DNA from: Streptococcus plurextorum DSM 22810
GTDB lineage: Bacteria; Bacillota; Bacilli; Lactobacillales; Streptococcaceae
Direction of reading: 5' to 3'
Length of the DNA: 64,000 nucleotides
NCBI RefSeq assembly: GCF_000423745.1
Contig: NZ_AUIO01000005.1
Coordinates: forward strand, 1 to 64,000
Positions 1-9,241 of this stretch are shown here, one piece after another. The notes below the pieces were generated by a model that made no database searches, was not told where the DNA came from, and saw only the letters and a list, made by a program, of their open reading frames with translations. A program made the translations under genes and the position numbers. The first letter of the stretch is position 1; each line of letters opens with the position of its first letter.

Positions 1-302
1 TGCTCTTCCATTTTCAAGAAAAACGAGCAACTGAATGCTTTGAACTCATTGAAGACCATTTGAAGCTCGTCAAGCAGCCATTTTTGACCGTCTTCAAGAC
101 CTTTCTCAAATACAAAGCTTACATCATCAACGCACTTGAGTTGCCTTATTCCAATGCCAAGTTGGAAGCGACCAACAAGCTTATCAAGGACATCAAACGC
201 CAAGCTTTTGGATTTCGAAACTTCAAAAACTTTAAAACTAAAATTCTCATCGCTTTGAACATGCAAAGAGAGAGAACCAATTTGATTCTCTCTCGTGCTT
301 AG
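1..302 (+). mobile_element. ISL3-family transposase, C-terminal fragment (cut by window edge)
   Basis: The frame is open from base 3 to a TAG at 300-302, so the gene begins left of the window and about 99 C-terminal residues are visible. The segment NAKLEATNKLIKDIKRQAFG followed by FRNFKNFKTKILIAL is the conserved end of the DDE domain of ISL3-type transposases, including the motif around the last catalytic acidic residue. Translation stops about 70 bp before the convergent ridA gene. The short sequence after the stop, around 303-350, probably contains the right end of the IS, but I cannot define its inverted repeat without the left end. Whether the full element is intact cannot be judged from here. 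Confidence 0.85.
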
Positions 303-371
303 TTATAAGTCACCCACTACAGTTGACAATGAGCCGCGATTCACCTGCTAGACTATAAATCGACATCTTTA

Positions 372-749
372 TCACACAACTTCAGCGATGACTTCGATTT
401 CAACTTTAACATCACGAGGAAGCCGCGCCACTTCTACCGCTGAACGCGCTGGAAAGTCCGAGTGAAAAGCTGTTTTATAAACGTCATTGAAGGCGCTAAA
501 ATCATTCATATCACTTAAAAAACAGGTCGTTTTAACCACATGATCAAAATCAGTGCCCGCTTCTTCCAAAATGGCCGCAATATTTTTTATGACCTGTTGC
601 GTCTGCTCTTCAATGGTTTCACCTACAATCTCTCCTGTTTCTGGAGACAAGGGCACTTGACCACTTGCAAACAATAGATTACCGACAATTTTCCCTTGAA
701 CATATGGACCAATAGCAGCAGGTGCCTTGGTGGTGTGAATAACTTTCAT
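372..749 (-). CDS. ridA: RidA family enamine/imine deaminase
   Basis: This 125-residue protein matches the usual length of the RidA/YjgF/UK114 family, small trimers that hydrolyse reactive enamines and imines formed by PLP enzymes such as threonine dehydratase. The family signature near the C-terminus, PARSAVEVARLP (about residues 100-111), contains the Arg that binds the substrate carboxylate, and the Glu-rich strand VEIEVIAEV follows. The ATG at 749 has a good Shine-Dalgarno (AAGGAG) just upstream. The gene follows yozE and msrA on the same strand with about 16 bp to yozE, so the three are probably co-transcribed. It acts in the cytoplasm. Confidence 0.93.
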   Translation of the reverse strand: MKVIHTTKAPAAIGPYVQGKIVGNLLFASGQVPLSPETGEIVGETIEEQTQQVIKNIAAILEEAGTDFDHVVKTTCFLSDMNDFSAFNDVYKTAFHSDFPARSAVEVARLPRDVKVEIEVIAEVV

Positions 750-765
750 GTTGATCTCCTTATTT

Positions 766-981
766 TTAATGTGCTAAATATTCATCCCAAATCCTATCAA
801 ACTCTCCCAAGTTAAAGCTGAAGCTAGCCTCATCCTCAAGATAGCGACTGACCTGTTCAAAATCATCTGTATGCTTTGGAAAACTGGAATCCTCAAAAGC
901 CAAATCCGCTAAAATAGCTACAGGAGCATCTGATTTGGGATTACGTTGCGCCATCAGCCATGTATAAAACGATTTTCTCAC
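766..981 (-). CDS. YozE-like small protein (UPF0346 / DUF1250)
   Basis: This 71-residue acidic protein has the aromatic-rich start [12 protein letters not shown] and a tail [13 protein letters not shown] typical of the YozE SAM-like fold family of Firmicutes. The family folds into a small helical bundle and its cell role is not established. Its start codon overlaps the msrA stop by four bases (ATGA at 978-981), indicating translational coupling with msrA. Length agrees with family members. No membrane segment or signal is visible. Confidence 0.85.
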   Translation of the reverse strand: MRKSFYTWLMAQRNPKSDAPVAILADLAFEDSSFPKHTDDFEQVSRYLEDEASFSFNLGEFDRIWDEYLAH

Positions 982-1487
982 GTCCAGTTCTCCTTCAGAA
1001 AGGCTTTGCGGATGGCAGAGCTCTCTTTGTAACGCTTCGGATTCGTCTTATAAAATCCTTGATGGTAGGCTTCTGCTGGATAAAATGGCTGCGCAGGCTC
1101 TATACTGGTCACGATAGGACGATTAAAACGTCCCGAATCTTGAAGAGCCTGCTTAGATGCTTCTGCGATGACACGCTGCTCATCACTGCTATAGAAAATC
1201 ACCGGACGGTAATTATCGCCTCTATCTTCAAACTGACCAAAAGCATCTGTCGGGTCTGTCTGTGTCCAATAGATATCAACCAATTCTGAATAAGAAATCT
1301 TGTCAGGATCAAAAATAATTTCAACTGCTTCGGTATGTCCAGTTCCACCTGCACATACTGCTTCGTAGCTAGGATTTTCAACATGACCTGCTGTGTAGCC
1401 CGATAAAACAGACAAAATCCCCTCTTGTTCTTCAAAAGGTTGTACCATACACCAGAAGCAACCTCCTGCAAAAATAGCCTTCTCCAT
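978..1487 (-). CDS. msrA: Peptide methionine-S-sulfoxide reductase MsrA
   Basis: The 169-residue protein carries the MsrA catalytic motif GCFWC at residues 9-13, in which the first Cys attacks the S-epimer of methionine sulfoxide. The family sequences [19 protein letters not shown] and YRPVIFY follow. There is no fused MsrB domain, so this is a stand-alone MsrA of typical length. It repairs oxidised methionines in cytoplasmic proteins, using thioredoxin as reductant in the family. The gene is first in a minus-strand run that continues into the yozE-like gene and ridA. The upstream interval to ezrA holds a terminator. Confidence 0.95.
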   Translation of the reverse strand: MEKAIFAGGCFWCMVQPFEEQEGILSVLSGYTAGHVENPSYEAVCAGGTGHTEAVEIIFDPDKISYSELVDIYWTQTDPTDAFGQFEDRGDNYRPVIFYSSDEQRVIAEASKQALQDSGRFNRPIVTSIEPAQPFYPAEAYHQGFYKTNPKRYKESSAIRKAFLKENWT

Positions 1488-1582
1488 CGTTCGTCCCCCC
1501 CTTATTTGTTATATTTTAGCAAAAGCATGAGTATCTGGCAACGTTAAACTGACTCTAAAAGGGTAAAATGATGATTAGTAAT

Positions 1583-1625
1583 AAAAAAGGACTCAACACT
1601 ATGAGACATAGCTTTGAATCCTTTT
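1583..1625 (-). terminator. Terminator after ezrA
   Basis: An inverted repeat pairs AAAAGGATTCAA with TTGAGTCCTTTT on the minus strand and is followed by a T-run. An inner CTATG/CATAG hairpin sits in the loop. It lies between ezrA and msrA and should end ezrA transcription. Confidence 0.7.
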
Positions 1626-1651
1626 ATTTTATACACTAATGTAGCAACTTT

Positions 1652-3376
1652 CTAAAATCTAATGATTTCTTTACTCTTCTCGTAAGAGGTTACAAAACGA
1701 CTGGTAACACCTGGTTCAACAACCTCCAAAGCATCAGAGATTTCTGCAAATGCAGCCTTGTAATTAAAGTCCATCTGGAATGCTTGCATGGAGCGTTCAT
1801 AGCTCTCTTGAACATTCGGATCAAAACTACGGTAGCGATTAGAGTATTGTAGCAATTGCTCTGTTAACACCGCATCTCGAACAACTTGATAGGTGGCATC
1901 TTCCAAAGTTGTCATGGCTGATGTCGCGACATCTAACATCTTACCAACGGCTACCATATCCACGCGCAAACGGCTCAGCTCATCTCGAAGGACTTCTAAT
2001 TGTGAGCTTGCAGTAAAGAAGTAGCTCATAAACTCTTGTGGAATCCCTGGAAGATTACGTTTTTCCATAAAACGTTTAATGACATGGAGACGATTGATAT
2101 AATTTTCCAATTGATGCTGCGCTTCAACCTCACCTTTTTCTGTCTCTTTTAAAGCTTCAAAAATCGTTAGTTGCCCTTCTTCGATATCTGTGATCTTAGA
2201 CTCTAACTTCTTGAGTGCTTTTTTCCAATCAGAAAATGGTTTTTCTTCGTCAGCAATATCCTCAAGTGCCGGCTGTAGTTCAACCTCTAATTCCGAGAGA
2301 TTAGCCTTATAAATCCCCAAACGATTTCCTATATTGTCGCTAAAAATATAACGATGGGTCAAGCGGTTCAACTCGACAATTAGGTTGTCATTCATCTCCT
2401 CAACATGTTTTAAGTATTTAGGGAGACGCTGGGTTAATTTAAGAACTTCTTTGTGATCTGCAATTTCGCGCTCAAACAAGTCATAGAAGGTGTCTAGGCG
2501 ATTTTGAATATCCTGGCAACTAGCTTCAACCTTATCAAGCTCTAAATTTGCTAAATCATCTGTGCTATCACTAATTGCTTCTCGGATAATCTGGAAATCA
2601 GATTCGATATTCTCTTCAGAGAAATAATAATTTTCTTCTAAGAGTCGACTATAACCAGTCTCCAAATCCTCAAGTTGACCAGGAAGATTGTCTTCTAACT
2701 GAGAAACTAGAGGCTGGATTTTTTCAGCAATTTGCCCAAGAGCAATGGTGTGCTCCTCTGCTTTTTCCAAAATTTCAGCAGCTTCAACGGGATCTCCTGA
2801 TGAATTTAGCGTCACAAATTGAGTGAACTCTGATTGGATATGAGTTAGTTGCTTGCGAATTTCAGGCATAGCTGGACCATAACTATCGGTCTGACTAGCA
2901 ATCTCATTTTGAAGGTTCTCATACATATCTAGAGCATAAGTGACACGAGAACTATTTTTATCTTCTTGCTCTGCCAGTAAGACGAGTGCTTCACGAATTG
3001 CTGTGATGTCTTCTTCTATAACACTCAGTTGGCTTTGAATCGCTTTTATTTCTTGCTTAGCTCGGATAAAATTAAAAGTATCGTTATAATTTTCAGCTTC
3101 AAAAATATGATTTTCAATATCTGAGAAGGAATTCAGGGAGAGATCTACCCATTTTTGATTCCATTCACGGAAAGTTGTCTGACTTTGACCAATCAGATGT
3201 AAATTTTTGACGTGTTCAATTTCTTCATTGACTGGCAAGTCAAAGAGTTCTTGTTTTTTCTCTTCTAAACTTGCAATCAATGCATCATTTCTTTTACGGA
3301 TAACTACGCCAAATAGGTAGGCTATAATCACTAAGACAATGATAGCTACCACTAGTAGAACGATTCCGTTCGACAT
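1652..3376 (-). CDS. ezrA: Septation ring formation regulator EzrA
   Basis: The 574-residue protein has one N-terminal membrane segment (about residues 3-24, GIVLLVVAIIVLVIIAYLFG), then a positively charged RKR, then a long coiled-coil region of spectrin-like repeats, the layout of EzrA. Known family members bind FtsZ at midcell, limit aberrant Z rings and link division to peptidoglycan synthesis. The C-terminal QFMDFNYKAAFAEISDAL-like segment resembles the EzrA patch used for midcell localisation. Length agrees with the family (about 570). The ATG is preceded by AAGGAG. It is divided from gyrB by 86 bp and from msrA by a terminator, so it is likely its own unit. Confidence 0.95.
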   Translation of the reverse strand: MSNGIVLLVVAIIVLVIIAYLFGVVIRKRNDALIASLEEKKQELFDLPVNEEIEHVKNLHLIGQSQTTFREWNQKWVDLSLNSFSDIENHIFEAENYNDTFNFIRAKQEIKAIQSQLSVIEEDITAIREALVLLAEQEDKNSSRVTYALDMYENLQNEIASQTDSYGPAMPEIRKQLTHIQSEFTQFVTLNSSGDPVEAAEILEKAEEHTIALGQIAEKIQPLVSQLEDNLPGQLEDLETGYSRLLEENYYFSEENIESDFQIIREAISDSTDDLANLELDKVEASCQDIQNRLDTFYDLFEREIADHKEVLKLTQRLPKYLKHVEEMNDNLIVELNRLTHRYIFSDNIGNRLGIYKANLSELEVELQPALEDIADEEKPFSDWKKALKKLESKITDIEEGQLTIFEALKETEKGEVEAQHQLENYINRLHVIKRFMEKRNLPGIPQEFMSYFFTASSQLEVLRDELSRLRVDMVAVGKMLDVATSAMTTLEDATYQVVRDAVLTEQLLQYSNRYRSFDPNVQESYERSMQAFQMDFNYKAAFAEISDALEVVEPGVTSRFVTSYEKSKEIIRF

Positions 3377-3462
3377 GAGTTTCTCCTTATATCTTTTATA
3401 AAAGTCTGTAACATTGCAATTATAGCATAGTTATAAGCTCTTTTCAACAGGGCTTGCCAGCT

Positions 3463-5415
3463 CTAGACATCTAAAGTGGAGTAGACGGCATTTTCTTCAA
3501 TAAATTCGCGACGTGGCTCAACCTTATCTCCCATAAGCATATCAAAGATTTTATCAGCTTCTGCAGCATCTTCCACAGAAACACGAGCCATCAGACGACG
3601 TTCAGGATCCATTGTCGTTTCCCAAAGCTGGTGGTCATCCATCTCTCCAAGACCTTTATACCGTTGAACCGTTGGTTTTGAACGCCCCACCGTATAGCGT
3701 TCAAGCGCCTCTTGTAATCTTTGCTCCTGGTCAGCTCCAGGTTGAATGTATTCTTTAATGTCTGAACCTACTTTGACACCGTAAATTGGCGGTTGCGCAA
3801 TATAAACATAACCTGCCTCTAGTACTGGGCGCATAAAGCGATAAATGAGAGTCAACAAGAGCGTTCGGATATGGGCACCGTCAACGTCTGCATCTGTCAT
3901 CAATACCAGTTTTTGATACCTTGCTTTTGACACATCAAAATCCGCGCCAAATCCCGTTCCCATGGCTGTGAAGAGGCTTCTAATCTCTTCATTAGCAAGA
4001 ATTTTATCCATAGTGGCTTTTTCGACGTTTAGGATCTTACCGCGAATAGGCAAAATAGCCTGAAACTCACGGTTTCGTCCTGACTTAGCTGAACCACCTG
4101 CCGAGTCTCCTTCGACGATAAACAATTCGTTCATCTCCGCATTGTTTGATGAACAATCCGCTAATTTCCCAGGAAGATTTGAAATTTCAAGACCTGATTT
4201 TTTACGCGTCACTTCACGGGCACGCTTAGCTGCAATACGAGCTTTGCTTGCCAAAATCCCTTTTTCAACAATTTTACGGGCAACCTGAGGATTTTCCAAA
4301 AGAAAACGCTGGAAAGCATCTGCAAAAAGACGGTTGGTAATTTTGACAACTTCTGAGTTTCCTAATTTTGTTTTGGTCTGACCTTCAAACTGTGGATTGG
4401 GATGTTTAACAGAGATAACCGCTGTCAAGCCTTCACGGACATCCTCACCTGTTAAATTATCATCCTTTTCTTTAAGGATGTTGTTGGACCTTGCATAATC
4501 ATTGATAACACGGGTCAGGGCTGTTCGAAAACCTTGCTCGTGAGTTCCACCTTCATGGGTATGAATGTTATTTGCAAAAGACATCACTGTCTCGTGATAG
4601 CCTGTTGTGTACTGCATGGCTACTTCTACAGTAATCCCTTCCAACTCACCATTCGTATAAATCGGCGTTTCAAAGATAGCGTCTTTGTTCTCGTTAATGT
4701 ATTCGACATAGGAAGTGATCCCACCTTCATAGTGGAAATCTTTCATCTGTTCAAGGCCCTCACGCTTATCTGAGATAGAGATACGAAGTCCTTTATTAAG
4801 AAAAGCTAGTTCTTGAATGCGTTTAGCCAACTTGGCAAAATCATATTCTATCGTTTCTGTGAAAATTTCTGGATCTGGCGTAAAGTGCACAGTTGTTCCT
4901 GTGCGATCTGTCTCACCGATAACCTCAAGATCCGCAACAACTGCACCGCGTTTATACTCTTGATAATAAATCTGTCCGTTTTTATAAACCTTAACATCAA
5001 GTTGCGTTGACAAGGCGTTAACGACGGAAGAACCCACACCGTGAAGCCCCCCGGAAACTTTGTAACCGCCACCGCCAAATTTTCCTCCAGCGTGCAAGAC
5101 GGTAAAGACGGTCTCTACCGCTGGACGTCCTGTTTTTTCCTGAATATCAACTGGAATCCCACGGCCGTCATCAATAACGGTAATCGAATTATCAGGTTCG
5201 ATAGATACTTCGATTTGACTAGCAAATCCTGCCAAGGCTTCATCAATAGAGTTATCAACAATTTCCCAAACCAAATGGTGCAGGCCTTCTTTTGAAGTCG
5301 ACCCAATATACATTCCTGGACGCATACGAACCGCTTCAAGTCCTTCAAGAACCTGAATTTGACTGGCGTCATATTCTTGTGCCAAACTTTCCAAATCTTT
5401 AATGTCTTCTGCCAT
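3463..5415 (-). CDS. gyrB: DNA gyrase subunit B
   Basis: The 650-residue protein is the full-length ATPase subunit of DNA gyrase, which with GyrA introduces negative supercoils. Visible features, in order, are the GHKL ATPase motif [10 protein letters not shown] (51-60), DDGRGIP (82-88), the glycine lid [16 protein letters not shown], the transducer domain, and the TOPRIM motif [10 protein letters not shown] near residue 430 with the later DADVDGAHI metal site. QRYKGLGEM near the C-terminus is the GyrB/ParE tail motif. The TOPRIM sequence [18 protein letters not shown] favours GyrB over ParE. The gene stands alone, with its own promoter candidate upstream. Confidence 0.96.
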   Translation of the reverse strand: MAEDIKDLESLAQEYDASQIQVLEGLEAVRMRPGMYIGSTSKEGLHHLVWEIVDNSIDEALAGFASQIEVSIEPDNSITVIDDGRGIPVDIQEKTGRPAVETVFTVLHAGGKFGGGGYKVSGGLHGVGSSVVNALSTQLDVKVYKNGQIYYQEYKRGAVVADLEVIGETDRTGTTVHFTPDPEIFTETIEYDFAKLAKRIQELAFLNKGLRISISDKREGLEQMKDFHYEGGITSYVEYINENKDAIFETPIYTNGELEGITVEVAMQYTTGYHETVMSFANNIHTHEGGTHEQGFRTALTRVINDYARSNNILKEKDDNLTGEDVREGLTAVISVKHPNPQFEGQTKTKLGNSEVVKITNRLFADAFQRFLLENPQVARKIVEKGILASKARIAAKRAREVTRKKSGLEISNLPGKLADCSSNNAEMNELFIVEGDSAGGSAKSGRNREFQAILPIRGKILNVEKATMDKILANEEIRSLFTAMGTGFGADFDVSKARYQKLVLMTDADVDGAHIRTLLLTLIYRFMRPVLEAGYVYIAQPPIYGVKVGSDIKEYIQPGADQEQRLQEALERYTVGRSKPTVQRYKGLGEMDDHQLWETTMDPERRLMARVSVEDAAEADKIFDMLMGDKVEPRREFIEENAVYSTLDV

Positions 5416-5628
5416 CTTACTTTACAATAACTCCCTAGATCAAATTTCTATATTATAAGTCGTAGAGGATAACCCAACTACCTCTCCGTCACGTCGTAAC
5501 ATTTCTAATCACTCTCATTTAAGGCGTTTTGGGCACAACTATTTTAAAAAGAATCTGATTGTTCCCATGTTTTACAAACACCTCGATTAGTTAACATTTC
5601 TTTTGACTTAACATAATCCATAACGTTT

Positions 5629-5637
5629 ATTATAGCA
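5629..5637 (-). promoter_or_regulatory. Candidate extended -10 promoter for gyrB
   Basis: On the minus strand TGCTATAAT forms a TGn-extended -10 element. The -35 position 17 bp upstream reads TAGTAA, a weak match, which is common for extended -10 promoters. The predicted transcript would have a leader of about 200 nt. Confidence 0.5.
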
Positions 5638-5673
5638 TATTTCAAAGCGTTTTACTAGAAAAAGCCCCAATAC

Positions 5674-5701
5674 AAAAGCATGTCTCGTAGATAAGACATG
5701 C
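5674..5701 (-). terminator. Terminator after rodA/ftsW gene
   Basis: A perfect 8-bp stem GCATGTCT/AGACATGC (5678-5685 with 5694-5701) is followed on the minus strand by TTTT. It lies about 25 bp after the stop of the RodA/FtsW gene. Confidence 0.75.
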
Positions 5702-5725
5702 CTGTAAATCGCATTAGAATGCTAC

Positions 5726-6901
5726 TTAATGTTCTCTAGCCAAATGATTTTGGTAAGCCATGGACAATACCAAGCCAATGCCTATGAGGTTAGATATCAA
5801 AGCAGATCCACCTTGAGAAATAAATGGCAAGGGAATCCCTGTCAAAGGCAATATCCCAAGAACAGCGCCAATATTTTCAAAAACATGGAAGAGAATCATC
5901 ATAATAAAGCCAACTGCGGTATAAGTGTAAAAACGATTGTTTGAAGCAAATGTGATTCGCAACATGCGATAAAAAAGCCAGAGGTAGGTCCCTAAAACTA
6001 AGGCCGAACCTATAAAGCCAAAATTTTCACCAATAACTGTAAAAATCATATCACTTTCTCTTACTGGAATCGATAGTTCGACAACATTGAAGCCTTTACC
6101 ACTTAAGCCACCACTTCCAATCGAAATCATCCCTTGAGTTTGTTGGTAAGCAATACTTGTCGAATAAGAAAACGGATCCATCCAAGCTGAAATACGATTG
6201 ATTTGATAGGTTGGCATTCCTAAATCATACAGCCATCCGCGACCCGTCTCCCAGATAAACAGGGCAAAAAAGACAGCTACAAAAAAAACGAGCGTCGTGA
6301 AGATCGGCAGAAGAATTTTCCAAGAGATCCCCGATAAAACAACGATACCAATCAATATAGCCAAAAACACCAAGGCTGTTCCGAAGTCTTTTTGCATCGC
6401 CAACAATGCCAAAACAGGTAGGGTGATGCCAATGTAAATCGCTAGCAATTTCCAGTCATGGCGTAGGTCAGGATCCGACTCCTTCCTTTGAAAGACGACC
6501 GCCAAACGTGACAACATCAAAATATAGGCAATTTTCATGAACTCTGATGGTTGAAATAAGGTCACATTACCAACAGTTACCCAGTTTTTAGCTCCCGTTA
6601 CTAAGTAAAGACGATCGCTGTAAAAGACTAGAGGCAACACCATCAAACCAAGCCCCAACAGATAGAGAACTGGCGTTAACTTCCATAACAATTTAGTGCT
6701 AAAGAACATGGCCACAAATGCCATAAAACTCCCTATAAGCACCCAGACCCCTTGCTGAATCATCACGGTAAGCAAACGATCTGGATAATCATTTGCTGTC
6801 GCCACATAGATAGACGCAAAGCCTGTTACCAATAAAAAAAAGACCGGCAACAACAAGGAATAATCCACTCTATTCTCCCAGGTCTGCTTTCGTTTCGCCA
6901 T
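5726..6901 (-). CDS. rodA: RodA/FtsW family peptidoglycan glycosyltransferase (SEDS)
   Basis: This about 391-residue polytopic protein has ten or so hydrophobic segments and the SEDS family sequences FQPSEFMKIAYI and, near the C-terminus, the GIPLPFISQGGSALI motif. SEDS proteins polymerise lipid II together with a class B PBP. In ovococci RodA serves peripheral elongation. The gene stands alone beside gyrB, as RodA genes do in streptococci, so RodA is preferred over FtsW. Start choice: the frame also opens at a TTG at 6931, but the only good promoter (-10 TATAAT at 6943-6948) would start the RNA near 6936, leaving no room for a ribosome site, so the ATG at 6899-6901 (MAKRKQTWEN) is chosen. 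Confidence 0.88.
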   Translation of the reverse strand: MAKRKQTWENRVDYSLLLPVFFLLVTGFASIYVATANDYPDRLLTVMIQQGVWVLIGSFMAFVAMFFSTKLLWKLTPVLYLLGLGLMVLPLVFYSDRLYLVTGAKNWVTVGNVTLFQPSEFMKIAYILMLSRLAVVFQRKESDPDLRHDWKLLAIYIGITLPVLALLAMQKDFGTALVFLAILIGIVVLSGISWKILLPIFTTLVFFVAVFFALFIWETGRGWLYDLGMPTYQINRISAWMDPFSYSTSIAYQQTQGMISIGSGGLSGKGFNVVELSIPVRESDMIFTVIGENFGFIGSALVLGTYLWLFYRMLRITFASNNRFYTYTAVGFIMMILFHVFENIGAVLGILPLTGIPLPFISQGGSALISNLIGIGLVLSMAYQNHLAREH

Positions 6902-6942
6902 CTTCTCACCCACTTCCCCTTTGTTATTCAAAATGCCTTTCT

Positions 6943-6951
6943 ATTATACCA
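6943..6951 (-). promoter_or_regulatory. Extended -10 promoter for rodA
   Basis: Minus-strand TGGTATAAT is an extended -10 element. No consensus -35 is visible at 17 bp. The predicted RNA start near 6936 supports the downstream ATG at 6901 as the rodA start. Confidence 0.55.
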
Positions 6952-6959
6952 TGTTTCAA

Positions 6960-7345
6960 ACGATTTGTTAGCAAGAAAAACATATTTTACACCCCCCATT
7001 TCATCACCATTACTCGAAACAATGTGTCAAGTATAGAAGCATCAACAGATGATGAGTTAGAACGGCTTTACCGCTGTGCCTGGGTATAAAAAGAGATATA
7101 ATACATTGTCAGTTATGCCAAAATTTTTACTTTGCTTACGTTATTATCACCTTAAACAAAGTCAATAAGTTTTTCGATGGTATTGACCTACATTTTATTT
7201 ATGACCATAATAATGCCAATAAACTATATTTATGAATTAATGGAGACTCAAGACATTTAAAAAACATACTTACCTTTACCAAGATCAAGGAGAGGAAGAT
7301 TTCAAAAAAAAAGACGTCAACTCTTTAAAAAATTGGACAAGTAAG
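6960..7345. other. Gene-free interval with a possible degraded reading frame
   Basis: Between rodA and tRNA-Arg no intact gene is visible. On the plus strand, around 7153-7315, one frame reads like decayed coding sequence (FFDGIDLHFIYDHNNANKLYL, stop, then INGDSRHLKNILTFTKIK). It has an in-frame stop and no credible start, so I treat it as a possible pseudogene remnant beside a tRNA. Its family is not recognised. Confidence 0.3.
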
Positions 7346-7373
7346 AAAAAAAGCCTGTAAAATCAGGCTTTTT
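7346..7373 (-). terminator. Terminator after tRNA-Arg
   Basis: The stem AAGCCTG/CAGGCTT with a T-run on the minus strand lies just downstream of the tRNA-Arg 3' end. The A-rich flank on the other side lets it work in both directions. Confidence 0.75.
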
Positions 7374-7385
7374 GGGTGGTTTATT

Positions 7386-7457
7386 TGCCCCCTGCAGGAA
7401 TCGAACCTGCAACTAATTCTTAGGAGGAATTTGTTATATCCATTTAACTAAGAGAGC
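7386..7457 (-). tRNA. tRNA-Arg (anticodon CCT)
   Basis: The reverse complement folds into a 72-nt cloverleaf: acceptor GCTCTCT pairs with AGGGGGC (two G-U pairs), D-stem GTTA/TAAC, anticodon stem AATTC/GAATT with loop CTCCTAA, and T-arm GCAGG-TTCGATT-CCTGC. The discriminator base is A and CCA is not encoded. Anticodon CCT reads AGG arginine codons. It lies downstream of rplS in the same orientation but is separated from it by terminator-like hairpins. Confidence 0.95.
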
Positions 7458-7461
7458 GCGT

Positions 7462-7487
7462 AAAAAATCTGCCACTAGGACAGATTT
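7462..7487 (-). terminator. Hairpin with T-run between rplS and tRNA-Arg
   Basis: AAATCTG pairs with CAGATTT and is followed on the minus strand by TTTTTT just before the tRNA 5' end. A separate AGCTGA/TCAGCT hairpin lies at 7492-7509. It could be an attenuator, or could simply end rplS read-through. Confidence 0.55.
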
Positions 7488-7510
7488 GACCAGCTGAAGA
7501 GCATCAGCTA

Positions 7511-7534
7511 AAAGGAAAGGCGGCACCTGCCGCC
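7511..7534 (-). terminator. rplS terminator
   Basis: A strong GC stem GGCGGCA/TGCCGCC (7519-7525 with 7528-7534) is followed on the minus strand by TTTCCTTTT. It lies 37 bp after the rplS stop. Confidence 0.8.
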
Positions 7535-7570
7535 TCCCGTTTTCCGACTAAAATAGCCCACTGGACTATC

Positions 7571-7918
7571 TTAGCGACGGATTTCTTTAATACGAGCAGC
7601 TTTACCTTGAAGCGCACGCAAGTAGTAAAGTTTCGCACGACGGACTTTACCGTAACGCACAACTTCGATTTTATCAACACGTGGTGTGTGGATTGGGAAA
7701 GTACGTTCTACCCCGATACCACCAGAAATTTTACGAACAGTGTACATTTCTGAAATGCCTTGACCTTTACGAGAGATAACAACTCCTTCAAAGATCTGGA
7801 TACGTTCGCGATTTCCTTCGACGACCTTAGCGTGAACACGTACAGTGTCACCAGGACGGAAAGAAGGGATATCAGTACGAAGTTGACCTTCTGTCAAACT
7901 TTGGATTAATGGATTCAT
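7571..7918 (-). CDS. rplS: 50S ribosomal protein L19
   Basis: The 115-residue protein is the full length of bacterial L19, which sits at the interface of the 30S and 50S subunits. Family sequences visible are [53 protein letters not shown] and KLYYLR. The start has an AGGAG-type ribosome site. It is monocistronic, with its own promoter about 95 bp upstream and a GC-rich terminator after it. The 5' leader may correspond to the known L19 leader RNA of Firmicutes, but I cannot confirm the fold. Confidence 0.97.
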   Translation of the reverse strand: MNPLIQSLTEGQLRTDIPSFRPGDTVRVHAKVVEGNRERIQIFEGVVISRKGQGISEMYTVRKISGGIGVERTFPIHTPRVDKIEVVRYGKVRRAKLYYLRALQGKAARIKEIRR

Positions 7919-8009
7919 CTTTTATTCTCCTATCTTACTAATCTTAGGAGCAGTCTATCGTCCCAGCGGATTAGCCGTAATTTTTGTGCGTCCATTACAC
8001 ACTCTTATT

Positions 8010-8038
8010 ATTTTAACAAAAAGGGCTGTCGCTGTCTA
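8010..8038 (-). promoter_or_regulatory. rplS promoter
   Basis: On the minus strand TAGACA (8033-8038) and TAAAAT (8010-8015) are separated by 17 bp, a good sigma-A promoter. The implied leader to the rplS ATG is about 85 nt and may hold the L19 autoregulatory leader. Confidence 0.6.
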
Positions 8039-8046
8039 GTTATTTG

Positions 8047-9240
8047 TTAGGTTTTAGCTAATTTTTGCTTAGCATAGATACTAGCCTTCTGATTGACCAT
8101 ATAAGCAAAGGCTGAGACCACAAAAAAGTAAGGTACGTTTTCAAAACCAAACACTTCACCGCCGATAAACATCGGTGCTAAGAAAGTATTGGTCGCAGCC
8201 GCAAAGACACCTATATAACCACAAGCGGCAAGCAATTCGACTGGCAAATCCAGCCAAATCGTCAACGCAACACCAAGAGAACTGCCAATGGCAAAAAGTG
8301 GCGTCACCTCACCACCCTGAAAACCGATGGCAATCGTTAAAACGGTCAATAGTAATTTTAACAACCAATCATAGCCTGTAATGGTACCACCTGAAAAAGA
8401 AAGTTCAATCAGGTTAGTCCCCAAACCTGAATACCTCCCTTGATGGGCTACCCAAAGGAGTAAGGCTAGGACTATCCCAACACCGAAAATCTTAAGGTAA
8501 GGATTCTTAAAACTGCCTCCCAATTTGCTTTTGCTATAAGATAAAATCACTGCAAAACCATTTCCAACCAGACCAAAAATCAAACCTAAGACAGCAAGCT
8601 GAAATAAGAGCGAGGGCTCTAACTGCAACTCAAGTGAGATGGGGTGGTAGAATTTTTCTAAGCTTAAGCGGTGACTGGTCCAGGCTGCCGTAAAACTTGC
8701 CACCATGGTTGGCAATAAGGCTTTTAGATACCACTTTCCAACAACCAAGACTTCCATAGCAAAGAAAATCGCAGCTAAAGGCGTCTGAAAGAGGCCAGAA
8801 AATCCCGCTGCAATTCCTATTGTGATGGCAAAGCGGCTAGTTGATTTTAACGAAAAGAGGCGAGACAGGTGATGGGCAATCGTTGCTCCCAATTGCACCC
8901 CTACCCCTTCACGTCCTGCAGAACCACCAAAAAGATGCGTTAACCATGTCGTCACCATCGCTAGTGGGACTAGTACAAGAGGGATGTCATTGTCTTCTTC
9001 CTGACCAACTAAAAAGATTTGGCCCATTCCCTTTATCGCTTTGCCACCAAATTTCTGGTAAAGAAAAACAATCACGAGACCTGCAACAGGTAAAAAAGGC
9101 AAAAGATAGGGTAGGTACTGTGTCCTAAATGCTGAAATCAAGAGCAAACCCTTGCCAAATACGGTTGTTATCAGACCCGATGTCATACCTATGCAGATAG
9201 CCGCTATGGCTATTTTTAGGTACTCTTTAGCCTTTTTCAT
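8047..9240 (-). CDS. ClC-family chloride channel/antiporter
   Basis: This 397-residue protein is rich in membrane helices and carries the ClC selectivity-filter motif GGSAGREGVGVQLGA (about residues 105-119), with the gating glutamate at about E111. A later GGEVTPLFAIGSSLG matches the third filter loop. Some ClC proteins are H+/Cl- exchangers and others are channels or fluoride exporters. The filter here is not the fluoride type, but which ion mode applies cannot be read from sequence. There is no C-terminal CBS pair, so this is the short form. Its start lies next to the stop of the chorismate mutase gene, suggesting co-transcription. Confidence 0.9.
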   Translation of the reverse strand: MKKAKEYLKIAIAAICIGMTSGLITTVFGKGLLLISAFRTQYLPYLLPFLPVAGLVIVFLYQKFGGKAIKGMGQIFLVGQEEDNDIPLVLVPLAMVTTWLTHLFGGSAGREGVGVQLGATIAHHLSRLFSLKSTSRFAITIGIAAGFSGLFQTPLAAIFFAMEVLVVGKWYLKALLPTMVASFTAAWTSHRLSLEKFYHPISLELQLEPSLLFQLAVLGLIFGLVGNGFAVILSYSKSKLGGSFKNPYLKIFGVGIVLALLLWVAHQGRYSGLGTNLIELSFSGGTITGYDWLLKLLLTVLTIAIGFQGGEVTPLFAIGSSLGVALTIWLDLPVELLAACGYIGVFAAATNTFLAPMFIGGEVFGFENVPYFFVVSAFAYMVNQKASIYAKQKLAKT

Positions 9241-9241
9241 G

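Larger units (their letters stand above)
5416..5725. other. gyrB upstream region and rodA terminator (no gene)
   Basis: This 310-bp interval encodes no convincing protein. On the minus strand it holds an extended -10 promoter candidate for gyrB (TGCTATAAT, the TATAAT at 5629-5634), implying a leader of roughly 200 nt for gyrB. It also contains the terminator of the upstream rodA-like gene. No tRNA or repeat is visible. Confidence 0.5.

Noticed and set aside
960..1289. A 109-residue plus-strand frame over msrA
   Set aside because: It is fully antisense to msrA, which has all catalytic motifs, and has no translation signal.
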